64,000 bases of DNA. Source: JBDTSW01 sp963758845. Lineage in GTDB: Bacteria > Actinomycetota > Thermoleophilia > Solirubrobacterales > 70-9. Location of the stretch: NCBI GenBank assembly GCA_963758845.1, contig CAVWWX010000002.1, forward strand, positions 1,984,001 through 2,048,000. The letters are read 5' to 3'. Below, in pieces: positions 58,567 through 64,000 of the stretch. The notes beneath the pieces are model-generated. The model did no database searches. It had not been told where the DNA came from and saw only the letters and a list, made by a program, of their open reading frames with translations. The translations under genes were made by a program, and so were the position numbers. How positions within the stretch are numbered: the first letter of the stretch is position 1; every line of letters starts with the position of its first letter.

Positions 58567-59348
58567 GGCTCCACCTCGCGGATCGCGGCCTCCACGTCGT
58601 CGAGGCCCGCACCGGCGCGGGAGCAGTGGATGAAGGTCTCCAGGTTCCCCTTCGGGCCGGGCAGGCCCGAGGACGCGAAGCCCCGCACGCGGAGGCCGGC
58701 CTCCGCGGCCGCATCGGCCACGGAGGCGAGAGCCTCCCGGCGGTCGGCGGGCGAGCGGACGACGCCGCCCTTCCCCACCCGTCCCCGTCCCAGCTCGAAC
58801 TGGGGCTTCACCATCGCCAGCAGCTCGCCGTCGTCGTCGAGCGTGGCGGCGACCGCGGGCAGGACCTTCCGCAGCGAGATGAACGAGACGTCCACGGTCG
58901 CGAGCCGCGGGGTGAACGGCAACGCTTCGGCGTCAAGGTCGCGGGCGTTCGAGCGCTCGATCACGATCACCCGGGGATCGTCGCGCAGGCGAGAATCGAG
59001 CTGGCCGAAGGCGACGTCGAGCGCGATCACCCGCGCTGCACCGCGCTGGAGCAGGCAATCGGTGAACCCGCCGGTCGACGCGCCGACGTCCAGGCAGTCC
59101 AGGCCGGCGACGTCGATGCCCAGGGCGTCGAGCGCGTTCTCGAGCTTGACGCCGCCGCGCGAGACGAAACGCCGTGGCTGGGCCAACAGCAGGTCGGCGT
59201 CCTCGGGGACGAGTTGGCTCGGGCGCAGCGCCACCGGACCGTCTCGGCCCACGCGCACGTGTCCGGCGCGCACGGCCTGGGCGGCGCTCGTGCGCGAGCC
59301 GGCCAGACCGCGCTCGGCCAGCAGGGTGTCGATCCGTCGCTGGGTCAT
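58563..59348 (-). CDS. tlyA: TlyA-family rRNA 2-prime-O-methyltransferase
   Basis: The N-terminal S4 RNA-binding domain starts RRIDTLLAERGLAGSRTSAAQAVRAGHVRVG. The Rossmann methyltransferase domain has DCLDVGASTGGFTDCLLQRGA and VDVSFISLRKVLPA. In mycobacteria TlyA methylates 16S and 23S rRNA at sites that affect capreomycin binding. It is the first gene of the long minus-strand operon. TACCGT lies 7 nt upstream. Confidence 0.94.
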   Translation of the reverse strand: MTQRRIDTLLAERGLAGSRTSAAQAVRAGHVRVGRDGPVALRPSQLVPEDADLLLAQPRRFVSRGGVKLENALDALGIDVAGLDCLDVGASTGGFTDCLLQRGAARVIALDVAFGQLDSRLRDDPRVIVIERSNARDLDAEALPFTPRLATVDVSFISLRKVLPAVAATLDDDGELLAMVKPQFELGRGRVGKGGVVRSPADRREALASVADAAAEAGLRVRGFASSGLPGPKGNLETFIHCSRAGAGLDDVEAAIREVEP

Positions 59349-59355
59349 CGAGCGA

Positions 59356-59361
59356 ACGGTA
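59356..59361 (-). promoter_or_regulatory. Putative -10 element (TACCGT), leaderless tlyA operon
   Basis: TACCGT ends 7 nt before the tlyA ATG. The 13-kb operon down to xerD may start here, though internal promoters (for example before recN and steA) are likely. Confidence 0.5.
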
Positions 59362-59415
59362 CCTGCACGCGAGCGCTCCCACGCACCACTTCGTGCTCAC
59401 CGTCACGACGTGAGC

Positions 59416-59435
59416 TGTGTGACTCCGCTCACACA
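59416..59435 (+). promoter_or_regulatory. CRP/FNR-type operator
   Basis: The 20-bp site TGTGTGA-N6-TCACACA has perfect 7-bp arms and matches the CRP consensus TGTGA-N6-TCACA exactly. Its centre (between 59425 and 59426) lies 41.5 bp upstream of the transcription start predicted from the -10 box at 59455, the class II activator position. Confidence 0.7.
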
Positions 59436-59454
59436 CAAAGCGCACATACGTTCG

Positions 59455-59460
59455 TATCTT
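59455..59460 (+). promoter_or_regulatory. Putative -10 element (TATCTT)
   Basis: TATCTT ends 10 nt before the ATG at 59471; +1 would be at 59467. No -35 consensus is visible, consistent with an activator-dependent promoter. Confidence 0.5.
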
Positions 59461-59470
59461 GGTCGGTGCG

Positions 59471-59834
59471 ATGAAGCTCACCAGAGGCATCACCCTCACC
59501 GCTCACGGGGCGATCGAGATGTTCGCCGCGCCGGCCGTCATGGTCGCCCCGTTCGTGCTCGGCTTCAGCACCGCCGCCACGGTCGTCGTCCGTGGCCCTG
59601 GGCGCGTTGCTCCTGACGATCGCGCTTCAGGTCGAGGGCGCCCGCCGCGCCGTCCCCCTCCACGCGCACGCCGGGTTCGACTACGCCCTGGCGACCATCG
59701 CCATCTCCGCCGGGCTCACCCTGGCCGCCGCCACGGGCGCCTGGGCGGAATCAGTCTTTCTGGTCGGCATCGGCGTCGCACAGGTGACGTTGACCGCTTC
59801 AACCCGGTTCACGGCACCCCGCAACGCCTACTAG
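59471..59834 (+). CDS. Small four-helix membrane protein, one frameshift
   Basis: Correcting one indel near 59593 gives about 120 residues: TRGITLTAHGAIEMFAAPAVMVAPFVLGFS, then ALGALLLTIALQVEG, FDYALATIAISAGLTLAAATG and SVFLVGIGVAQVTLTA. All are hydrophobic helices with short loops. I do not recognise the family. It is the likely target of the CRP-type operator directly upstream. Confidence 0.65.
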
Positions 59835-60118
59835 CCCGACCTACCTCCCACAGACAAAAAACACATATCTCTCCTCCCTGTACCCGAGACGCCCCGCAAA
59901 GTGCGGGGCGTTTCGCTTCCCGCTTGGACAAGCGGTTCTCGGGCGGACAGGAGGCAGGGCGCGGTGCTGCGAGTGGCCGCGTTCGCCAGCGAGTTCGCCA
60001 GTGGCGCGTCAGTCACGGCCCGTCGCTGTGCAAAAAGCACCCGCTTTGCATGGAAAGCGATGTTCTGCCGCGCGCCGGCGCGAGCGGGTGCGCCCCTGGA
60101 AGGGAATCCTCATCCCAC
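59835..60118. other. Intergenic region without a recognised gene
   Basis: Apart from the terminator at 59889-59911 this stretch holds no supported gene. An inverted repeat TGCAAA/TTTGCA (60029-60034 and 60045-60050) stands alone about 100 bases upstream of the FG-GAP gene. Short open frames here are arginine-rich shadows. Confidence 0.5.
59889..59911 (+). terminator. Terminator after the small membrane protein gene
   Basis: A perfect 10-bp stem ACGCCCCGCA/TGCGGGGCGT with a 3-nt loop is followed by a short T-containing tail. It is the strongest terminator-like hairpin in this part of the window. Confidence 0.75.
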
Positions 60119-60146
60119 TTGACAGGGGCATGACTGGTGCTACCTT
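60119..60146 (+). promoter_or_regulatory. Consensus sigma-70-type promoter of the FG-GAP gene
   Basis: TTGACA (60119-60124) and TACCTT (60141-60146) are spaced by 16 nt. The predicted start at 60153 is one base before GTG 60154, which makes the mRNA leaderless and excludes the in-frame ATG at 60130. Confidence 0.72.
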
Positions 60147-60153
60147 CAAATGC

Positions 60154-61275
60154 GTGCCAAGGATCGGCGTCGGCAGGGCAGCGATCGTGGCCGCGACGAT
60201 TGCGGCGGCTCCCGGGGTGGCGCTCGGCTTCGGCAACTTCGGCAGCGCCGAGACGGTGACCACCGGCGGCATCGTCTACGGACTCGCCGTCGGCGACGTG
60301 AACCGCGATGGCAAAGCCGACGTCGTCGCCGCTAACGACGGCACCATTACCAACAGCATCTCGATCCTCCCTGGGAAGGGCAATGGCAAGTTCAAGCCCG
60401 AGGAGACGATCGATGCCACCGGGGCCCCGGATGACGTCGCGATCGCGAAGCTTGCCGGCGACAACCGGCCCGACCTCGCGGTCGCCAACTACGACGCGAG
60501 CGCCGTCTGGCTGCTGCGCGGCATGTCCGGCGGCGGCTTCGAGGACGACGGCACCCTTCCGGCGGGTCCAGGCGCATGGCGCATAGCCGTCGCCGACCTC
60601 GACCGTGACGGCGACCAGGACATCGTCACCGGCAACTACGACAACACGGCACCCGACGAAGCGATCTCAGTGCTTCTCGGCGACGGTGACGGATTCCAGA
60701 CGGCGGTGGACTACGACGGCGGCCAGCGTGTCATGGGCCTCGCGACCGGCCGGATGAACGGCGACAAGCGTCCGGACGTCGTCGCGGCTACCGACGACGG
60801 TCTCGTCAGCGTCTACCGCGCGAACGCCAATGGCACCCTCGACGATCCCGAGCAGATCGATCTCGAGACGACCCTCGGCGAGGGCTACGACGCAGTCGCC
60901 CTCGCCGACTTCGACCGCGACGGTAATCTCGATGTGGCGGTCTCCATCTACCAGAGCAACCAGGTCGCGATCGTGCGCGGGCGCGGCGACGGCGGGCTCA
61001 AGCAGCCGATCTTCAAGAACCTGACCGTCGGCCCCAACGGGATCGCAGCCGGCGATCTCAACCGCGACGGCAAGGCCGACGTGGCGGTGAACGGCTATGC
61101 CGAGAACAAGATGGTTACGTTGCTCGGCAAGGGCAACGGCAAGCTGAAAGCGCCGCGCGAGAAGAACGCCTCGGACGCTCCGGAGTCGATTGCGATCGGG
61201 AAGCTGAACGGCGATGCCGGCCTCGACGTCGTCCTCGGCACTGACACTGGGGTCGACGCCTTCCTCAACAAGTAG
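60154..61275 (+). CDS. Secreted seven-repeat FG-GAP/VCBS beta-propeller protein
   Basis: From GTG 60154 the protein has a short signal peptide (RAAIVAATIAAAPGVALG). Seven repeats of the type GDVNRDGKADVV follow, each with a calcium-loop pattern DxNxDGxxD or a degenerate form: GDVNRDGKAD, AKLAGDNRPD, ADLDRDGDQD, GRMNGDKRPD, ADFDRDGNLD, GDLNRDGKAD and GKLNGDAGLD. Seven repeats close one propeller. There is no anchor, so it is probably released or loosely attached outside the cell and may bind a ligand or surface partner. The strong promoter suggests high expression. Confidence 0.83.
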   Translation: MPRIGVGRAAIVAATIAAAPGVALGFGNFGSAETVTTGGIVYGLAVGDVNRDGKADVVAANDGTITNSISILPGKGNGKFKPEETIDATGAPDDVAIAKLAGDNRPDLAVANYDASAVWLLRGMSGGGFEDDGTLPAGPGAWRIAVADLDRDGDQDIVTGNYDNTAPDEAISVLLGDGDGFQTAVDYDGGQRVMGLATGRMNGDKRPDVVAATDDGLVSVYRANANGTLDDPEQIDLETTLGEGYDAVALADFDRDGNLDVAVSIYQSNQVAIVRGRGDGGLKQPIFKNLTVGPNGIAAGDLNRDGKADVAVNGYAENKMVTLLGKGNGKLKAPREKNASDAPESIAIGKLNGDAGLDVVLGTDTGVDAFLNK

Positions 61276-61327
61276 CTACGGCGAGACCAGCCGGGCGCGG
61301 GTTGCCGGGGTGGGACCGCCGCTGCAG

Positions 61328-61333
61328 GATACT
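61328..61333 (+). promoter_or_regulatory. Putative -10 element (GATACT) of the SnoaL-like gene
   Basis: GATACTGCGGG stands 9 nt before the ATG, as at 45024. The predicted leader is 2-3 nt. Confidence 0.5.
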
Positions 61334-61342
61334 GCGGGGGCG

Positions 61343-61750
61343 ATGTCGCAGGAGAACGTCGAGATCACAACTCGGTTCTATGAGCCTGCAACGAGCAAGG
61401 CGGACCTGTTGCGACTTCTGCCGAGGACGATGGCGCTCTGCCACCCGGACGTTGAGTGGACCGCCCGAGAGGACGGGCAGACATACCGGGGCCGCGAGGG
61501 GGTCAGGGAGGAACTGGAACGGTTCCTCGAGAGCTTCGACGACTACAGGTATGAGATCCAGCGGATCGTCGATTGCGGTGGGGATGAAGTGCTGGTGGTC
61601 GGGCTGGAAGTCGCCACGGGAGCGGCGAGCGGGGCCGAGGTGCGTTCGCTGAACTACGAGCTGATCACGATCGAGGACGGCCTGATACTGCGCTTCCGCG
61701 AGTTCTACGACGAAGGGGATGCCCTCGAAGCCGCCGGGCTGCGGGAGTAG
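61343..61750 (+). CDS. SnoaL/NTF2-like protein
   Basis: The 135-residue protein starts MSQENVEITTRFYEPA and ends DALEAAGLRE, the same ends as the protein at 45039. The core has HPDVEWTAREDGQTYRGREGVREELERFLESFDDY, typical of SnoaL-like folds. The reading frame is intact. The function is unknown; the family is greatly expanded in this group. Confidence 0.82.
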   Translation: MSQENVEITTRFYEPATSKADLLRLLPRTMALCHPDVEWTAREDGQTYRGREGVREELERFLESFDDYRYEIQRIVDCGGDEVLVVGLEVATGAASGAEVRSLNYELITIEDGLILRFREFYDEGDALEAAGLRE

Positions 61751-61753
61751 GCG

Positions 61754-61786
61754 ATGTCGGAAGAGAACGTCGAGCTTGTGCGGCGG
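61754..61786 (+). pseudogene. Start fragment of a third SnoaL-like gene
   Basis: Four nt after the preceding stop the sequence reads MSEENVELVRR, the family N-terminus with its leader-like GCGATG. Resemblance ends after about 11 codons, and no NTF2-like core follows before the STAS gene. It looks like the remains of a tandem duplication, or of a deletion that fused the STAS gene to this place. Confidence 0.45.
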
Positions 61787-61874
61787 GAGCCCCTTTTGCT
61801 AGGGCCAATGAGATTTCCCTTTCACGCCGAGGGGATTTCGGTCGAGGCAGGGGAACGGCGGGGGGGCATCGAAC

Positions 61875-62342
61875 ATGAGACCCGAGATGGAGATCGAGAT
61901 CAGGGAGCTTGGCCTCGGCCGAGTAGAGATCCGCCCCGCGGGCAGACTCGTCGAGGAGACCGTCGGACATCTGCGCGCCGACCTGCTGGACAACTACCAG
62001 GGTCCAGCGGCCGTGCTGCTGAACCTCTCCCGCCTGTCGGAGATCGACGCGGCCGGCATGGCGCTCGTCCTGCTCGCGCGGGTCGAGCGCGAGGCGATGG
62101 GCGGAAGGCTCGTCGTCGAAAGCGCGAACCCCGAGATCACCAAGTCCCTCGTCGCGGCCGGCATGGACGGCTTCGTCAGGCTCGAGGAGCGCCGGCTCGA
62201 CGCCCTTCACGTGATCGGCGTCGACCAGCTGGCCAAGCCCGCCAACGACCGGCTTCCCGAGGTCGTGCGGCGGCGCTTCTGGTCCCCGTCGCGACCCGCG
62301 CCCTCCAGCGGCGGCGGCGTGGCTGCGGTCTACGCCCGCTGA
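61875..62342 (+). CDS. STAS-domain protein (anti-sigma factor antagonist-like)
   Basis: Residues 5-115 form a STAS domain: VEIRPAGRLVEETVGHLRADLL, AAVLLNLSRLSEIDAAGMALVLLARV, GGRLVVESANPEITKSLVAAGM. In SpoIIAA-like proteins the phosphorylated Ser sits in a DSSG motif; here the motif is DAAG (58-61), so it cannot be phosphorylated there. A Pro/Arg-rich tail follows. No kinase or sigma factor is nearby. Confidence 0.8.
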   Translation: MRPEMEIEIRELGLGRVEIRPAGRLVEETVGHLRADLLDNYQGPAAVLLNLSRLSEIDAAGMALVLLARVEREAMGGRLVVESANPEITKSLVAAGMDGFVRLEERRLDALHVIGVDQLAKPANDRLPEVVRRRFWSPSRPAPSSGGGVAAVYAR

Positions 62343-62343
62343 C

Positions 62344-62361
62344 CACCCCCGGATGGGGGTG
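62344..62361 (+). terminator. Hairpin between the two STAS genes
   Basis: CACCCCC and GGGGGTG form a perfect 7-bp stem with a 4-nt loop directly after the first STAS stop. There is no T run, so it may only attenuate transcription. Confidence 0.4.
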
Positions 62362-62413
62362 TCGCGAAGATCGGCGGCTAAGTACGGGCTTCGTGGGTAC
62401 CACCCTTGGAGCC

Positions 62414-62785
62414 ATGGGCCCGAGCACGGATGCCGTCGGCCTGAATCTGGCCTTTGGCCGGATCGATGCCGCCACACTTGAGATCAGCGCCAAGGGGTCG
62501 CTGGTCGAACGCACGGTCGCCAGCCTGCGCCGGGCGGTGCTGGGCAGCAGCGACGCCTCGCCGGACCGCATCCTGATCGACCTCTCCCGCCTCAGCCAGA
62601 TCGACGACGCCGGGCTGGCTGTCCTGCTGCTGGCGCGGATCGAACTGGAGGCGCGCGGGGGGGCGATGGCCGTCCTCTCCGCCCGCTCCAGCGTTGGACG
62701 CGCTGTCGACCGGGCCCGGCTGGGGCGCTTCATCGACGTCGCCAGGACGCGCGCCGACGCGCTGCGGATGCTGCGCCTCGCCTGA
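62414..62785 (+). CDS. Second STAS-domain protein
   Basis: The 123-residue protein is a bare STAS domain: LEISAKGSLVERTVASLRRAVLG, ILIDLSRLSQIDDAGLAVLLLARIELEARGGAM. It is a diverged paralogue of the neighbour (LSRLSxIDxAGxAxxLLAR shared). The serine position of DSSG is Ala here (DDAG, 64-67). ATG 62414 is used; GTG 62393 in frame is an alternative. Partners are not in the window. Confidence 0.78.
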   Translation: MGPSTDAVGLNLAFGRIDAATLEISAKGSLVERTVASLRRAVLGSSDASPDRILIDLSRLSQIDDAGLAVLLLARIELEARGGAMAVLSARSSVGRAVDRARLGRFIDVARTRADALRMLRLA

Positions 62786-62821
62786 GCCGGCCTCACTCGC
62801 CGGCGAACGGCCGGAGCTCAG
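62782..62821. terminator. Possible bidirectional hairpin between STAS2 and dxs
   Basis: CTGAGCCGGCC and GGCCGG(AG)CTCAG pair over 11 bp with a 2-nt bulge and span both stop codons of the converging genes. No T run is present. Confidence 0.4.
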
Positions 62822-64000
62822 TCCCGCGCGGTCTCGCGCGAGCGGAGCGTGGCCGTGATGCGCTCCGCGACGGCCGGGCCGGTAAGGCCCGCCTCCTCGC
62901 GCAGGAGAGCCGGCTTGCCGTGGGTCACGTAGCGGTCCGGGATCCCCACCCGCATCACCCGCGCCCGGCTCGCCTGTGGGCTCGTGAAGGTGTCCTCGAG
63001 GTGCTCGAGGACCGCTGCGCCGAAGCCGCCGGGGAGCGCGCCCTCCTCGACGGTCACGACCAGCTCGTGCTCGGCGGCGAGACGGGTCGCCAGCTCGGTG
63101 TCGAGGGGCTTGGCGAACCGCCCGTCGGCGACCGTGGCCGCCACGCCCTGGCCGGCCAGGATCTCGGCCGCCTCGAGCGCGATCGCGACGCCGTATCCGT
63201 AGCCCAGCAGCGCCACGCGCTCGCCCTCGCGCAAGACCTCGCCGGTGCCGATCGCGATCTCCTCTGGCCGCTCGGGCATCGGCGCGCCCTCGGCTGCGCC
63301 TCGGGGGTAGCGAAGCGCCGCCGGGCCCTCGTGCTCGATCGCGGTGCGCAGCATGTGCACCAGCATCGCCTCGTTTCGGGGCGCCATGACGACGACGTTC
63401 GGCAGGCAGCGGAAGTACGGGATGTCGTAGGCGCCGTGGTGAGTCGGGCCGTCGTCGCCCACCAACCCGGCGCGGTCCATCGCGAACACCACGTTCAGCT
63501 CCTGGAGGCAGACGTCGTGGACGATCTGGTCGTAGGCGCGCTGGAGGAAAGTCGAGTAGATCGCGCAAATCGGCTTTGCCCCCTGGAGCGCAAGCCCCGA
63601 GGCCAGGAGCACCGCGTCCTGCTCGGCGATGCCGACGTCGTAGTACTGCTCGGGCAGCTCCTTCGCGAGCTTCGAGAGCCCCGTCCCCCCCGCCATCGCC
63701 GCGGTGATGCCGATCACCCGCCGGTCGCGCGTGGCCTCCTCGACGAGCGCGTCGGCGAAGACCTGCGTGTACTGCGGCGGGTCCGGCGCCGGTGCCGGCT
63801 TCTCGACCTTGTCGAAGGAGGCGCCGTCGGCCGGGGCCACATCGTCGGTGGCGGGGGCCTTCGGCTTGGCCGGCGGGGCAGGCTTTCTGTTGACGATCGA
63901 GTGCGGCTTCGCCGCGTGCCACTTCTCCATTCCCTCCAGGCCGCCCTCCTCGGCCGGGGCGAAGCCCTTCCCCTTTACCGTCTGGATGTGGACGACGACC
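62818..64000 (-). CDS. dxs: 1-deoxy-D-xylulose-5-phosphate synthase, C-terminal two thirds (right-truncated)
   Basis: The visible part starts in the linker after the first TPP domain (VVHIQTVKGKGFAPAE) and has the transketolase pyrimidine-binding domain: ITAAMAGGTGL, GIAEQDAVLLASGLALQG, DGPTHHGAYDIPYFRCLPN. The C-terminal domain ends TLRSRETARD. It makes DXP for isoprenoids and thiamine/PLP precursors. A proline/lysine-rich insertion (about 63810-63900) lengthens the linker. The start is outside the window. Confidence 0.95.
   Translation of the reverse strand, partial: VVVHIQTVKGKGFAPAEEGGLEGMEKWHAAKPHSIVNRKPAPPAKPKAPATDDVAPADGASFDKVEKPAPAPDPPQYTQVFADALVEEATRDRRVIGITAAMAGGTGLSKLAKELPEQYYDVGIAEQDAVLLASGLALQGAKPICAIYSTFLQRAYDQIVHDVCLQELNVVFAMDRAGLVGDDGPTHHGAYDIPYFRCLPNVVVMAPRNEAMLVHMLRTAIEHEGPAALRYPRGAAEGAPMPERPEEIAIGTGEVLREGERVALLGYGYGVAIALEAAEILAGQGVAATVADGRFAKPLDTELATRLAAEHELVVTVEEGALPGGFGAAVLEHLEDTFTSPQASRARVMRVGIPDRYVTHGKPALLREEAGLTGPAVAERITATLRSRETARD

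Overview
The window looks like a chromosomal segment of a high-GC actinobacterium. Most genes use GTG, TTG or ATG starts and many neighbours are translationally coupled by GTGA, TTGA or TGATG overlaps. The gene order tlyA, nadK, recN, steA, steB, a MraY-like gene, pyrG, a nudix hydrolase, xerD is a classic actinobacterial block. DUF3159, DUF3866, DUF6458 and expanded SnoaL-like proteins whose start reads MSQENVE point towards Thermoleophilia/Solirubrobacterales. That placement is an inference from family content, not a search.

Layout. 0-3.7 kb (minus): a SAM riboswitch with an intrinsic terminator precedes a threonine synthase-like gene, a MoaD-like sulfur carrier gene and a fused sugar-nucleotide gene (cytidylyltransferase plus 4,6-dehydratase). 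3.8-10.2 kb (plus): corA, an endonuclease/phosphatase, two HIT proteins, a phosphomannomutase, a metallo-beta-lactamase protein and a lipid kinase. 10.2-19.3 kb (minus): a glycosyltransferase, rel, recJ, a small membrane protein and secDF. 19.4-27.0 kb (minus): a zinc-ribbon/PAS protein, ruvC-ruvA-ruvB, yebC, the pdxS-pdxT-M29 aminopeptidase operon and an SIS-domain regulator. 27-37.4 kb: mixed accessory genes, including secreted M1 and M28 peptidases flanking a CAT tRNA, a thioredoxin-like lipoprotein, an SDR, and a glycosyltransferase followed by tRNA-Asn. 37.5-45 kb: dgt-dnaG, an SDR, and the mutM-P1 peptidase-cupin-recO-DUF3159 operon. 45.4-59.3 kb (minus): one long, tightly packed housekeeping operon from tlyA to xerD. 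59.4-62.8 kb (plus): an island with a CRP-type operator, a seven-repeat FG-GAP protein, SnoaL-like genes and two STAS genes, lying between tlyA and the 5-prime-truncated dxs at the right edge.

Two features run through the window. First, many genes lack a Shine-Dalgarno sequence and instead have a TANNNT -10 element 6-10 nt before the start codon, as expected for leaderless transcripts. Second, many essential genes (rel, recJ, secDF, dnaG, dgt, recN, steA and others) are broken by single-base frameshifts that cluster in patches (about 6-18, 37-41 and 50-57 kb), while about 12 kb from 19.3 to 31.4 kb is clean. I read these as consensus errors and give whole-gene spans with approximate break points.

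The most interesting candidate is the SAM-riboswitch / ThrC-like / MoaD-like cassette. It could be a sulfur-carrier-dependent route to homocysteine under control of S-adenosylmethionine. No CRISPR array, transposase, prophage or rRNA was seen.
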